Program-made: the position numbers and the translations under genes | In this document: in pieces, positions 25,373-33,603 of the stretch | Layout: the number at the start of each line of letters is the position of its first letter | Position numbering within the stretch: position 1 is the first letter of the stretch | The notes under the pieces: model-generated | Seen by the model: only the letters and a program-made list of their open reading frames with translations | The model's database searches: none | Told to the model about the DNA's origin: nothing | DNA from: Fictibacillus arsenicus | Lineage (GTDB): Bacteria > Bacillota > Bacilli > Bacillales > Fictibacillaceae | DNA: 64,000 nt | Assembly (NCBI RefSeq): GCF_001999465.1 | Contig: NZ_MQMF01000003.1 | Span: 124,001-188,000 of the forward strand | Direction: 5' to 3'

Positions 25373-25912
25373 ATGTATCATCCATCGGTTTATGATAATC
25401 TAAAGATTGTGCTTGAAGGTGCCGTATATGATTTAGATTTTGCTGGCGTGATAGAAATTGTAGATCGAAGAGATTTAGTGGATCTTGCAGTTATCGGCAG
25501 AAGTTACTCAATTGATTTTATCGTTTCAGGCATCAGTCAGTCTTTTAAGGGAAATCTTACTTTAAATACAAATCTTGAAAATTACGCAACTGAAAAACTA
25601 AAAGATAATCCTGAAGGAGCTGGCAGCAAGGTTTCCATAATTATAGAAACACCGGTCTATGAAATTGAAACAGATTGTAAACAGCTTCAATCCATTCTGA
25701 AAAAATGGTCAGAAGGTGATTTAAAAGGAGATATTCAGCAAAAACTTACCTATATATATGGAGAATCAAGAAACGTATTTAGCAATACGATCTCCATCCA
25801 TTTACAAAAGCCTTTTTCTGAAGAAGAACCTGAACGTTTTTCACTAGTACTTGAACAGGTAATTGCATCAATGAAAGAAATGAATGAATATTTTAAGGGG
25901 TATAAAAAATGA
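25373..25912 (+). CDS. Uncharacterised protein coupled to a DEAD-box helicase
   Basis: I do not recognise this 179-residue soluble protein. It begins MYHPSVYDNLKIVLEGAVYD and has alternating beta and helix character. There is no signal peptide, membrane segment, Cys cluster or nucleotide motif. The real start is the ATG at 25373 behind AAAGGAGCG. A longer frame starting at 25241 would translate the repeat element and is not credible. The stop codon overlaps the helicase start (ATGA), so the two are translationally coupled and may act together. Confidence 0.8.
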   Translation: MYHPSVYDNLKIVLEGAVYDLDFAGVIEIVDRRDLVDLAVIGRSYSIDFIVSGISQSFKGNLTLNTNLENYATEKLKDNPEGAGSKVSIIIETPVYEIETDCKQLQSILKKWSEGDLKGDIQQKLTYIYGESRNVFSNTISIHLQKPFSEEEPERFSLVLEQVIASMKEMNEYFKGYKK

Positions 25913-27126
25913 CACAACTGATACATAGTTTTCCGGAATTTATCCAAAATGCATGGAATAAAAGCGGATTTACATCACTAACTGATATCCAGGAGCGCGC
26001 AATTCCGAATTTATTAGAGAATAAAGACATCGTTATTGAATCGCCGACAGGAACAGGAAAAACTCTTGCATATGCTTTGCCTGCACTCGCAAAGATAGAT
26101 CCAGAAACAAAAAATGCACAAGTTGTATTTCTTGCACCAACTAGAGAACTTGCTATGCAGATATATGAAGTTTGCCAAAAGTTCACCGAAAACAGCGGGC
26201 TCAGCGGAGCTTCTCTGATTGGGGGAGCAAACATGCAGAGGCAGCTTGATAAGTTAAAGAAAAAACCTCAATATATCGTTGGGACACCAGGACGAGTAAA
26301 AGAATTAATACAAAACAAAAAACTGAAGGTGCATGAAGTTAAGACGATTGTCATTGATGAAGCGGATCATATTATTGAAGCTGGTTTTAACGGAGATGTC
26401 GAACATGTAATAAGTGCAACCTTAAAAGATCGCCAGCTCGTCTTTGTTTCGGCAACCATTAATAAAAAAACAGAAGATTGGTCAAGTAAATTAGCAGTCG
26501 AACCTTCAATAATTAAAGTCGATAAACAAGAGACAACAAACCAGGTGAAACACACGTTCATGGTATCTGAGTACCGTGATAAGGTGGATAACCTTCGAAA
26601 GTTAATTCGTCATACACCTGGAATAAAAGCGATTGTTTTTATAAACAGTTCTATGAAAATGGATGAATTCGCTTCAAAACTTGAATACAAAAAGATTAAA
26701 CTGGGTGTTCTTGCTGGTAACTCTACAAAACAAGATAGACAAAAAGTAATAAATGATTTTAAACGAGGTAAAATCCCAGTACTTTTAACTACTGACGTTG
26801 CGACACGCGGTCTGGACATACCCGATGTGACACACGTTGTACACCTTGAGCTTCCTGAAGATGTGAAACAGTATGTTCACCGTTCAGGAAGAACCGGAAG
26901 AATGGGGAAAGAAGGAATCGTTGTATCACTCGTAACAAAAGCTGAATTGTCTTCTGTAAAGAAATGGACTGCAAATATAAATGTCCCGCTGCAAAAGCAG
27001 CTCCTTGAGAGAGGCAATGTAGTTATAGAAGATATTCAGAAAAATACGTCTAAGGAACAAACTCCACAAAAAAGCGGGAAACCAGCCAATAAAAAGCCTG
27101 CTACAGGAAAAAAGAAAAGAGATTAA
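25909..27126 (+). CDS. DEAD-box ATP-dependent RNA helicase (YfmL-like)
   Basis: The 405-residue superfamily 2 helicase has the Q motif (FTSLTDIQERAIP), motif I SPTGTGKT and Ia PTRELAMQI. Motif II is DEADH, III is SAT, V is TRGLDIPDV and VI is HRSGRTGR. The C-terminal tail is short and basic (KPANKKPATGKKKRD), as in the small helicases YfmL and CshC rather than CshA or CshB. Roles in ribosome assembly or cold adaptation are the family expectation. The start lies in the stop codon of the preceding unknown gene. Confidence 0.9.
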   Translation: MTQLIHSFPEFIQNAWNKSGFTSLTDIQERAIPNLLENKDIVIESPTGTGKTLAYALPALAKIDPETKNAQVVFLAPTRELAMQIYEVCQKFTENSGLSGASLIGGANMQRQLDKLKKKPQYIVGTPGRVKELIQNKKLKVHEVKTIVIDEADHIIEAGFNGDVEHVISATLKDRQLVFVSATINKKTEDWSSKLAVEPSIIKVDKQETTNQVKHTFMVSEYRDKVDNLRKLIRHTPGIKAIVFINSSMKMDEFASKLEYKKIKLGVLAGNSTKQDRQKVINDFKRGKIPVLLTTDVATRGLDIPDVTHVVHLELPEDVKQYVHRSGRTGRMGKEGIVVSLVTKAELSSVKKWTANINVPLQKQLLERGNVVIEDIQKNTSKEQTPQKSGKPANKKPATGKKKRD

Positions 27127-27203
27127 AATACTTCGAGTTTAGACCATCTAAAAAGGATTTAGTGTTTAAAGAGGGAATCTATCCCTATAAAGGGGAGATT
27201 ATT

Positions 27204-27500
27204 TTGGAAACTAGAGAATTTTTATATCAGATTAAACCGTTACGACCAGACTTTATGGAAAATCAGTCTGCAGAAGAAAAAAATACCTTGGAGTCTCATT
27301 TTTTCTACCTACAAAATCTTTTGCAAGAGGGTAAACTTGTACTGGCAGGACCTTGTCTTGATGCATCATTTGGGATAGTGATTTTACAGGATGTAGATAA
27401 TGAAGAAGCTACTCATATCATGAATAATGATCCTGCTATCGTACATGAGATAATGACAGGAGAACTATTTCCGTTTCGAATATCGCTTCTGAAAAAATAA
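27204..27500 (+). CDS. YciI-like domain protein
   Basis: The 98-residue protein has the ferredoxin-like YciI pattern, with a mid-sequence helix and strand KLVLAGPCLD and a C-terminal region NNDPAIVHEIMTGELFPF. The start is TTG at 27204, behind AAAGGGGAG. The frame runs 14 codons further upstream without a ribosome site. YciI proteins are small enzymes or binding proteins of mostly unknown role. It follows the helicase by 77 bases and ends in a shared terminator. Confidence 0.78.
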   Translation: METREFLYQIKPLRPDFMENQSAEEKNTLESHFFYLQNLLQEGKLVLAGPCLDASFGIVILQDVDNEEATHIMNNDPAIVHEIMTGELFPFRISLLKK

Positions 27501-27532
27501 AAGCATGCGGCTTGAAGCTGCATGCTTTTTTC
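27499..27532. terminator. Bidirectional terminator after YciI gene
   Basis: AAGCATGCGGC and GCTGCATGCTT pair around a short loop, followed by TTTTTT. It also faces the converging LysM-CAP gene. Confidence 0.88.
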
Positions 27533-27554
27533 GTGGAGTTCGTTTGGAAGATCT

Positions 27555-28325
27555 TTATTTTTTGAAAAGCTGTACCCAAGCTCCTTGATAATAAGCAACT
27601 CCGATAGAATCATAATTTGTGCTTAAAATGTTTTGTCTGTGACCTGGACTATTCATCCAATCGTTCATAACAGCTTGTGGTGAAGTCTGACCTTTGGCAA
27701 TGTTTTCGCCTGCTGCTGTGTAATGGATGCCAAAGCTGCGCATCATGTCAAAAGGTGAACCGTAAGTTGGTGAATTGTGATCGAAATAATTATTAGCAAT
27801 CATGTCTTTGGCTTTTGCCAAAGCAACATTGCTTAATTCAGCATCAAGTGTTAATGGGGCAAGACCAGCTTTTTGGCGCTCTTGATTCACCAATTGTGAA
27901 ACTTGAGTTGCGTATACACCAACAGAAGATTGTGCTGGAGTAGGTGCGGCAGGTTGTTTTGCAGCCGAAGCTGGCAGATCTAGTACTTGTCCAGGATAAA
28001 CCCAGTTGATTTGTCGTACTTGCGGGTTTGCCTGTTGAATTGCCCATAGACTAACATTTGACGCCGAAGCGATTTTATATAATGTGTCTCCAGATTTTAC
28101 TGTATATTGTTTTGAAGACGTTGGAACATAAAGAGTTTGTCCAGCATAAATCGTTGAACTGTTTAATAGGTTCATTCCGATTACCTTACTCAAACTAACA
28201 TTTTTATCTTGAGAAATTCTCCAAAGAGTATCGTTTTGCTGAACAGTATAAGGTGTTGCTGCATATGTTGCAGACCCCATCAAAAGAAAAGCTGAAATAC
28301 TTAAAGAAGCAATTTTTAAACGCAT
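27555..28325 (-). CDS. Secreted LysM-CAP domain protein
   Basis: The 256-residue protein has a signal peptide (MRLKIASLSISAFLLMGSATYAA) and two LysM domains at about residues 25-68 and 72-117 (VQQNDTLWRISQD, VKSGDTLYKIASA). A Pro/Ala linker follows, then a CAP/SCP domain with LVNQERQKAGLAPL, YFDHNSPTYGSPFDMM, GENIAKGQTSPQAV and MNSPGHRQNIL. The start is placed behind the GGGGGAT site. CAP proteins of this YkwD/SafA-linked kind bind the cell wall or spore layers; substrate unknown. It is convergent with the YciI gene. Confidence 0.9.
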   Translation of the reverse strand: MRLKIASLSISAFLLMGSATYAATPYTVQQNDTLWRISQDKNVSLSKVIGMNLLNSSTIYAGQTLYVPTSSKQYTVKSGDTLYKIASASNVSLWAIQQANPQVRQINWVYPGQVLDLPASAAKQPAAPTPAQSSVGVYATQVSQLVNQERQKAGLAPLTLDAELSNVALAKAKDMIANNYFDHNSPTYGSPFDMMRSFGIHYTAAGENIAKGQTSPQAVMNDWMNSPGHRQNILSTNYDSIGVAYYQGAWVQLFKK

Positions 28326-28533
28326 AATATCCCCCGATATCCCAGTTCCTCCAACGAATCCCACTAATTAAATATTCACACAATGAAAGCGCTGAAACAA
28401 CTGGGAATGGGAGAGAATATCTGTAAATAATTGTATGGGTGCTGCAGACAGATATAGTAGCGTGTATTTTTCTTTTTAAAATAATTTGTTATTATAAGAA
28501 AGGAGTTTTTAAGAAGCAGAAGTAGGTGGAATT

Positions 28534-29451
28534 ATGCAATATCAAGTTTTGTTGTATTACAAATATGTAACTATAGATGATCCCGAATCTTTTAAAGAAG
28601 AACATCTTGCCTATTGTAAGGGACTTGGATTAAAAGGACGGATCCTGGTTGCTCGTGAAGGAATAAATGGAACGGTATCCGGAACGATCGAACAGACAAA
28701 AAAATATATGGAAGATATGAAGAATGATCCTCGATTTGCGGATACGGTTTTCAAAATAGAATCTTTAGAATCTCATGCATTTAAAAAGATGAAAGTCAGA
28801 GTGAGACCTGAGCTGGTGCATCTAAGTCTTGAGGATGATGTGAATCCAAATGAAACTACTGGTAAGCATCTTTCGCCAAAAGAATGGCTTGCAGCTATGG
28901 AGCAAGAAGACGTGGTGATTTTGGACGCACGTAATACGTATGAATATGATCTTGGACATTTCAAGAACGCGATAAGACCGGATGTGGAAACATTTAGAGA
29001 ACTTCCACAATGGGTTAGGGAAAACTTTAGTCAGTTTAAAGATAAGAAAGTACTAACCTACTGTACAGGTGGAATCCGATGCGAAAAGTTCTCTGGTTTT
29101 CTTTTAAAAGAGGGATTCAAGGATGTTTCTCAGCTAGAAGGAGGTATAATCAGTTATGGTTATGACCAAGAGGCAAAAGGGAAACATTGGGACGGGAAAT
29201 GCTATGTCTTTGATGAACGCATCTCAGTTCCAATAAATCGAAGCGGAGAAGAAACGGTTGTCGGCAAATGCTATCATTGCGGAAATCCTGAAGAACGCTA
29301 TGTGAAATGTGGAAACCCCGAATGCAATGCACACCTAATAATGTGTGAGGACTGTGAGAAGGAACACAAACGTTCATGCAGCAAGGAATGTCTTGAACAT
29401 CCTTGGAATCGATATATTAAAGAACAGGAAACAGAAAGCTCTCCAAACTAG
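28534..29451 (+). CDS. trhO: tRNA uridine(34) hydroxylase TrhO
   Basis: This rhodanese-fold enzyme makes 5-hydroxyuridine at the tRNA wobble position using oxygen. The N-terminal acylphosphatase-like part ([16 protein letters not shown]) is followed by a rhodanese domain with the catalytic loop C177-TGGIRC183-EK. A cysteine-rich C-terminal tail (CYHCG, CGNPECN, CEDCE, CSKEC) looks zinc-binding. At 305 residues it matches the YbfQ/TrhO family. Upstream lies a one-mismatch cre-like sequence at 28382-28396. A terminator follows directly. Confidence 0.92.
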   Translation: MQYQVLLYYKYVTIDDPESFKEEHLAYCKGLGLKGRILVAREGINGTVSGTIEQTKKYMEDMKNDPRFADTVFKIESLESHAFKKMKVRVRPELVHLSLEDDVNPNETTGKHLSPKEWLAAMEQEDVVILDARNTYEYDLGHFKNAIRPDVETFRELPQWVRENFSQFKDKKVLTYCTGGIRCEKFSGFLLKEGFKDVSQLEGGIISYGYDQEAKGKHWDGKCYVFDERISVPINRSGEETVVGKCYHCGNPEERYVKCGNPECNAHLIMCEDCEKEHKRSCSKECLEHPWNRYIKEQETESSPN

Positions 29452-29466
29452 GAGGGCTTTTTTTTC
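29435..29466 (+). terminator. Terminator after trhO
   Basis: AAAGCTCTCC and GGAGGGCTTT pair around AAACTA and run into eight T residues. The stem overlaps the last trhO codons. Confidence 0.88.
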
Positions 29467-29519
29467 TCCTGTTTTTTGTATATATAACGTAAAATAAGTT
29501 TTAGGGGGGAATTAATAAC

Positions 29520-30152
29520 ATGAAAAAGTATAACGTTTTATTAAGTGTTTGTATAATGAGTTTTATATTATTTGTGTTTTATGACACTCGTATCGTACGT
29601 GCATTCGATGATGGAGCAAGAGAAATTATTCTAAGTTTTAGAAATGAAGCGTTAAATGAATTGGTTATCGCTTTTACATATGTCGGAGATGCAAAAGTAT
29701 TAGGAGCACTATGCATTTTTAGCGTTATTGGCTTATTTCTGTTTAGAGAATGGCTGAGAGGTATTCTTCTGCTTGCAAGTATAGCATTATCCTATGGTTT
29801 GAATCTTGTATTAAAAAGTGCATTTGAAAGGGAACGTCCATTAGGGAATCGTTTATTAGAAGAGGATGGGTTTAGTTTTCCAAGCGGGAACGCTATGGTC
29901 GGAACATCTTTCTATTTATTTTCAGCATTCTTGCTCTATCAAAAATACCCAAAACCATGGATTCTTTGGATCGGCACTATTCTTCCATTCTTCTTAGGTC
30001 TAAGCCGGGTTTATGTTGGAGTACACTATCCATCTGATATACTTGCAGGTTTTAGCATCGGAATGGCTTTTTTTGTTTGTTTAGCAGTCATATACAAAAC
30101 ATTTAATGCAAATTCTAGAGAGATGCAAAACAATAAGAATACTTATTTATAG
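29520..30152 (+). CDS. PAP2 family membrane phosphatase
   Basis: The 210-residue protein has five or six membrane segments and the three-part PAP2 signature: KSAFERERP (K-x6-RP), FPSGNAM and SRVYVGVHYPSD. It would hydrolyse lipid pyrophosphates or phosphates such as undecaprenyl-PP or phosphatidylglycerol-P on the outer membrane face. The second motif reads PSGN where PSGH is usual, so the histidine that normally activates catalysis is replaced. TTAGGGGGG precedes the ATG at 29520. Confidence 0.88.
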   Translation: MKKYNVLLSVCIMSFILFVFYDTRIVRAFDDGAREIILSFRNEALNELVIAFTYVGDAKVLGALCIFSVIGLFLFREWLRGILLLASIALSYGLNLVLKSAFERERPLGNRLLEEDGFSFPSGNAMVGTSFYLFSAFLLYQKYPKPWILWIGTILPFFLGLSRVYVGVHYPSDILAGFSIGMAFFVCLAVIYKTFNANSREMQNNKNTYL

Positions 30153-30215
30153 ATTTTCAATTGCTCTCCTAATTTGATATAATAAAGCGTAATGTTTACG
30201 AGAGGGTGCAAAGAG

Positions 30216-30404
30216 ATGCTGCCGATTGTGTTTCCGGAAAACAAACTTGAATATATCCCAGCTTTTATATCACTAGCCATATTTACAATTTTCGCTTGGC
30301 GAACAGTTGTGTTTTTTAAAAAACATTCTGCAAAAGAATTAAAAAGAGCTCAATTACTAGAAGAAGATTTACTAAGTAAAGAGCAGCAAAACAAGGACTT
30401 CTAA
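30216..30404 (+). CDS. Small single-pass membrane protein
   Basis: The 62-residue protein has one membrane helix ([22 protein letters not shown], about residues 12-33). A charged cytoplasmic tail [19 protein letters not shown] follows. The start is placed at the ATG at 30216 because a TATAAT box at 30177-30182 would put the transcript start at about the upstream ATG (30192), and GAGAGGG fits 30216. I do not recognise a family. The terminator overlaps its stop codon. Confidence 0.7.
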   Translation: MLPIVFPENKLEYIPAFISLAIFTIFAWRTVVFFKKHSAKELKRAQLLEEDLLSKEQQNKDF

Positions 30405-30422
30405 CGAGTTCTTGTTTTTTTT
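30391..30422 (+). terminator. Terminator after small membrane protein gene
   Basis: ACAAGGACT and AGTTCTTGT pair around a 7-base loop containing the stop codon, followed by eight T residues. Confidence 0.88.
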
Positions 30423-30442
30423 GAAAAAAAATTATATTTCTA

Positions 30443-30472
30443 TGAATAGGTTTTCAAAATTAACCCATACTA
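30443..30472 (+). promoter_or_regulatory. Sigma-G promoter of the SASP gene
   Basis: TGAATA (30443-30448), a 17-base spacer and CATACTA (30466-30472) match the forespore sigma-G consensus. Transcription would start near 30480, giving a leader of about 55 bases before the SASP start. Confidence 0.8.
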
Positions 30473-30534
30473 CCTTTAACGGAAAAACATCTCAGCTTTT
30501 CCGTACATATTATCTCCCAAAGGAGGGAAATCGC

Positions 30535-30723
30535 ATGGCACGTAACAACAGCAACCAAATCGTGGTTCCTGGAGCACAAGGAGCTCTTGACGCAATGAAG
30601 CAAGAGATCGCTGCTGAGTTCGGAGTACATCTTGGACCAGACACAACTTCTCGTGCAAACGGATCTGTAGGTGGCGAAATCACTAAGCGTCTTGTAGCTC
30701 AAGCGCTAGGCGGACTTCGTTAA
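30535..30723 (+). CDS. Alpha/beta-type small acid-soluble spore protein
   Basis: The 62-residue protein is a major DNA-binding SASP that saturates spore DNA and protects it from UV and heat damage. It shows the conserved block [16 protein letters not shown], in which QEIAAEF is the GPR protease cleavage region. The second DNA-binding block is [24 protein letters not shown] precedes the ATG. A longer upstream frame is an artefact. It has a sigma-G promoter and a strong terminator, so it is monocistronic. Which SspA-D orthologue it is cannot be fixed from the sequence alone. Confidence 0.95.
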   Translation: MARNNSNQIVVPGAQGALDAMKQEIAAEFGVHLGPDTTSRANGSVGGEITKRLVAQALGGLR

Positions 30724-30743
30724 TCAGTAACCTCCTTGTAAGA

Positions 30744-30777
30744 AAAAACCCGGGATTCGTCCCGGGTTTTTATTTTT
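30744..30777 (+). terminator. Terminator after SASP gene
   Basis: AAAACCCGGGA and TCCCGGGTTTT form an 11-bp stem with a TTCG tetraloop, followed by T-rich sequence. Confidence 0.95.
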
Positions 30778-30797
30778 TGTAGACTACTTACATTTAT

Positions 30798-30848
30798 AAT
30801 GTTACTATTTAGTCACATATTAAATGTTACCAATTAGGCACATATAAT
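30798..30848 (+). promoter_or_regulatory. Tandem 25-bp direct repeat and TATAAT box before the ArsR gene
   Basis: AATGTTAC...TTAGTCACATAT (from 30798) and AATGTTAC...TTAGGCACATAT (from 30823) repeat with a 25-base period. The second copy runs into TATAAT at 30843-30848. This is the expected place for an operator of the downstream ArsR-type regulator. Confidence 0.6.
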
Positions 30849-30877
30849 CTAAAGTAAAGAGGGTGGTATTTAGCGAA

Positions 30878-31660
30878 ATGGTTAACCAAGATCTCGTTGA
30901 TGTCTTTAAAGCATTATCACATCCCATTCGTATTGATATTTTGGACGATTTAAAGAAGCAGCCGCTTTCTACAGGAGAGATAAGTGAAAAGTATGATGTT
31001 TCGAGATATGCGATCATGAAACATTTAAGTGTACTTGTAGATGCTAACCTCGTACTTATTAGGAGAAAAGGAAGGATGCGCCTCAACTATTTAAATGTGA
31101 TCCCACTGCAGGAGCTTTATAACAGATGGGTCAGCAAATATGAGGAACCACTTGCAAAAGGATTAATGCAACTCAAAAACTTAGTAGAAGAAAGGGAAGA
31201 GGAGAAAATGGAGCAAACAACTGAAAGAAAAGTAGACTCATTCGAGATTGAGCAAGAGATTGTTATACAGGCAGCAAAAGAAACAGTATTTAAAGCGTTG
31301 ACGCAAGATATAAACAGCTGGTGGAAGTTTAGACTCGGAGAAGAAGGCTCAACTTTAATCTTTGAGCCTCATTTGACAGGCCGCTTTTACGAAGACTGGG
31401 GTAATGGTGAAGGTGCCTCATGGGGAACGGTAACTTATTTTAAAGAAAATGAGGAAATTCGGTTAAATGGACTACTAGGTATGAGTGGTGCTGTTAACAG
31501 CTTTTATTCTTATAAGTTATCTGAGGAAGATAACAAGACGATTCTTCAACTGATACATCAAGCTGCAGGAATTCTTGAACCACATTGGGAAGAAACTCAT
31601 CGGCATGGGTGGAATGAACTTCTTGCTGTTCATTTAAAGAATTTTATAGAAGAGAAATAA
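30878..31660 (+). CDS. ArsR-type HTH regulator fused to an SRPBCC (AHSA1) domain
   Basis: The 260-residue protein has an N-terminal ArsR winged helix (FKALSHPIRIDILDDLKKQPLS, with RYAIMKHLSVLVDANLVL as recognition helix and wing start) up to about residue 95. A charged linker follows, then an AHSA1/SRPBCC ligand-binding domain (IQAAKETVFKALT, FEPHLTGRFYEDWG, WNELLAVHLKNF). The ATG at 30878 is preferred. A small hydrophobic ligand probably modulates DNA binding. It is followed after nine bases by a stand-alone SRPBCC gene, and both lie behind tandem repeats that could be its operator. Confidence 0.85.
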   Translation: MVNQDLVDVFKALSHPIRIDILDDLKKQPLSTGEISEKYDVSRYAIMKHLSVLVDANLVLIRRKGRMRLNYLNVIPLQELYNRWVSKYEEPLAKGLMQLKNLVEEREEEKMEQTTERKVDSFEIEQEIVIQAAKETVFKALTQDINSWWKFRLGEEGSTLIFEPHLTGRFYEDWGNGEGASWGTVTYFKENEEIRLNGLLGMSGAVNSFYSYKLSEEDNKTILQLIHQAAGILEPHWEETHRHGWNELLAVHLKNFIEEK

Positions 31661-31669
31661 GGTGCAAAA

Positions 31670-32113
31670 ATGGTAAATGTCGTAACAGAAATCATTATAA
31701 ATAGGTCTCAAGAAAAAGTAGCTCAGTATGCAGCAAATCCTGATCATGCTCCAGATTGGTATGTGAATATCAAATCTGCAGAATGGCAAACCGAAAAAGA
31801 GTTACAAAAAGGTTCCAAGATAGCGTTTATCGCAGAGTTTTTAGGAAGAAGATTAGAGTATGTATATGAGATTACAGACTTTATTCCAGGGCAAAAGCTT
31901 GTAATGAAAACGGCTGACGGCCCTTTTCCAATGGAAACGACCTATACGTGGACACCTGTTGATGGTGATCAAACCCGAATGACTCTACAAAATAAAGGAG
32001 TGCCATCTGGTTTTTCTAAAATTTTTGTTCCATTTATGTCTTTAATGATGAAAAGAGCGAATAAAAAAGATTTAATAAAAATAAAAGAAATCCTAGAAAA
32101 ACAAAAAGCTTGA
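31670..32113 (+). CDS. SRPBCC family protein
   Basis: The 147-residue protein starts MVNVVTEIIINRSQEKVAQYAANPDHAPDWY..., the START/polyketide-cyclase-like helix-grip fold that binds hydrophobic ligands. No catalytic residues can be assigned. AAGGTGC precedes the ATG. It is in an operon with the ArsR-SRPBCC fusion and may handle the same ligand. It ends in a bidirectional terminator. Confidence 0.85.
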   Translation: MVNVVTEIIINRSQEKVAQYAANPDHAPDWYVNIKSAEWQTEKELQKGSKIAFIAEFLGRRLEYVYEITDFIPGQKLVMKTADGPFPMETTYTWTPVDGDQTRMTLQNKGVPSGFSKIFVPFMSLMMKRANKKDLIKIKEILEKQKA

Positions 32114-32135
32114 GAACTGAACTCAAGCTTTTTTC
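32103..32135. terminator. Bidirectional terminator between SRPBCC gene and oxoamine synthase
   Basis: AAAAAGCTTGAG and CTCAAGCTTTTTT form a 12-bp stem around AACTGAA, usable on both strands. Confidence 0.92.
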
Positions 32136-32138
32136 TAT

Positions 32139-33419
32139 TTAATTGTTTGCGTATATTCTGTCGACTGCACTAAGGTTTACATTTAGCTGTAAACCTTGTT
32201 CATCACGTAATCTCTTAAAAATTTGAAGAGTTGTTTCAATTTGTTCTTCTGTATGGCTTGCGGTTGGAATAATTCGGAACATGAACAACCCTTTTGGAAT
32301 TACCGGATACATAACCGCTTGCAAAAACAATCCGTTATCACGTAAGTATCTAACCCAATGAAGTCCCATTTGAAGGTCGCCCCCAGGAACATAAACAGAA
32401 ATAATAGGGGAGGGGGTATCAGCTACAAAATAACCTATATCTCTTAAACCGTTTGAGAGCTTTTGTGATACTTGAAAAAGTCTATGTCTACGGTCATGAC
32501 CTGACGCAACAAGTTCTAATGTTTTACGAAGACTTTTTACATATACCATCGGCAAACTTTTTGCGAATATTTGTGTTCTGGCATTGTAGTGAATCCAATC
32601 CACAACTTCCTTGCTTGCAGCTGAAACGCCGCCTATAGCAGTAAAGGCTTTTGCAAAAGTAGATAAGTATATATCAACTCTGTCCTGAACGCCAAAGTGC
32701 TCACCAACACCTTTTCCGCTGGGTCCCATTACTCCGAACCCATGTGCATCATCGACAAAAAGGCGTGCATCATATTTATCTTTCAGATCACAAATCGCAT
32801 CTAGTTTTGCGATGTCACCAGTCATTCCATATACACCTTCCGTGAGAATCAGTACACCGCCTTTACGATTCTTATTTACTGACCTTAATAATTTTTCGAG
32901 ACTGTTCATATCGTTATGCCGGAAGACACGAAGGTTTCGCGGGTCACTTACCGCTAGTTTTGCTGCATCTATGATGGAAGCATGACATAGTTTATCCATG
33001 ATTACGATATCATCTTTGCCCACAAGGGAAGCAATCGTACCAATAATGCCTAAATAACCAAAGTTAAAAAGAATAGAAGACTCTTTTTCTGCGAAAGAAG
33101 CAAGTTCCTCTTCAAGCAGAACATGCTCCTGCGTGTTTCCGCTGACCATGCGGCAGCCCATCGGACCGCTCACACCCCATTCTTCGGCTGTTTCCACTGC
33201 CATTTTCTTTATATCTTCGTTTTCTGCCAATCCAAGATAGTTGTTAGTAGCCCACATGATTTTGTCTTGTCCATTAAATGACATCACTGTTCCAGGAACA
33301 GAATCTAAAATTGGGGATACAAAATACTGATCATCTGAAACCCTGAAGTCCCCGAAGTATCCTTCATTCGTTTTACATTTATCAAAGATATCAATGTGCT
33401 TCGTTTGAATTTGTGTCAT
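32139..33419 (-). CDS. Alpha-oxoamine synthase family PLP enzyme (KBL/BioF/SPT-like)
   Basis: The 426-residue enzyme belongs to the family that condenses an amino acid with an acyl-CoA. NNYLGLA, the glycine-rich GVSGPMGCRMVSGN and FVDDAHGFGVMG are visible. The PLP lysine lies in STFAKAFTAIGG. The length and the extended N-terminus fit serine palmitoyltransferase-like or related enzymes better than BioF (about 390), but the substrates cannot be assigned. AGGAGG precedes the ATG at 33419; upstream codons of the frame contain the ribosome site. It is divergent from kynA across 184 bases. Confidence 0.8.
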   Translation of the reverse strand: MTQIQTKHIDIFDKCKTNEGYFGDFRVSDDQYFVSPILDSVPGTVMSFNGQDKIMWATNNYLGLAENEDIKKMAVETAEEWGVSGPMGCRMVSGNTQEHVLLEEELASFAEKESSILFNFGYLGIIGTIASLVGKDDIVIMDKLCHASIIDAAKLAVSDPRNLRVFRHNDMNSLEKLLRSVNKNRKGGVLILTEGVYGMTGDIAKLDAICDLKDKYDARLFVDDAHGFGVMGPSGKGVGEHFGVQDRVDIYLSTFAKAFTAIGGVSAASKEVVDWIHYNARTQIFAKSLPMVYVKSLRKTLELVASGHDRRHRLFQVSQKLSNGLRDIGYFVADTPSPIISVYVPGGDLQMGLHWVRYLRDNGLFLQAVMYPVIPKGLFMFRIIPTASHTEEQIETTLQIFKRLRDEQGLQLNVNLSAVDRIYANN

Positions 33420-33552
33420 ATGAAACCTCCTATACAATAATCGAATGATAGTCTATTTCGGTAAATTTTTACAATTACCTTCAATGTTCGATATAAAAAT
33501 TTTTAAGGTTTGTCCTTTTTAAGAAAGGCTAAAAGAAATCCCTTTTTTGATG

Positions 33553-33571
33553 TATAATGAAAGCGTTAACA
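33553..33571 (+). promoter_or_regulatory. kynA promoter -10 with overlapping cre site
   Basis: TATAAT lies at 33553-33558 with a TG one base further upstream than in a standard extended -10. ATGAAAGCGTTAACA at 33557-33571 matches every fixed position of the Bacillus cre consensus WTGNAANCGNWNNCW. Its position over the -10 and start site is where CcpA represses. Confidence 0.7.
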
Positions 33572-33603
33572 AAAGTTTTTATGTCCTATGGGGAGTGGAT
33601 CAA

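Noticed and set aside
28382-28396. cre site between the LysM-CAP gene and trhO
   Set aside because: It has one mismatch and no clear promoter overlap; kept only as a remark.
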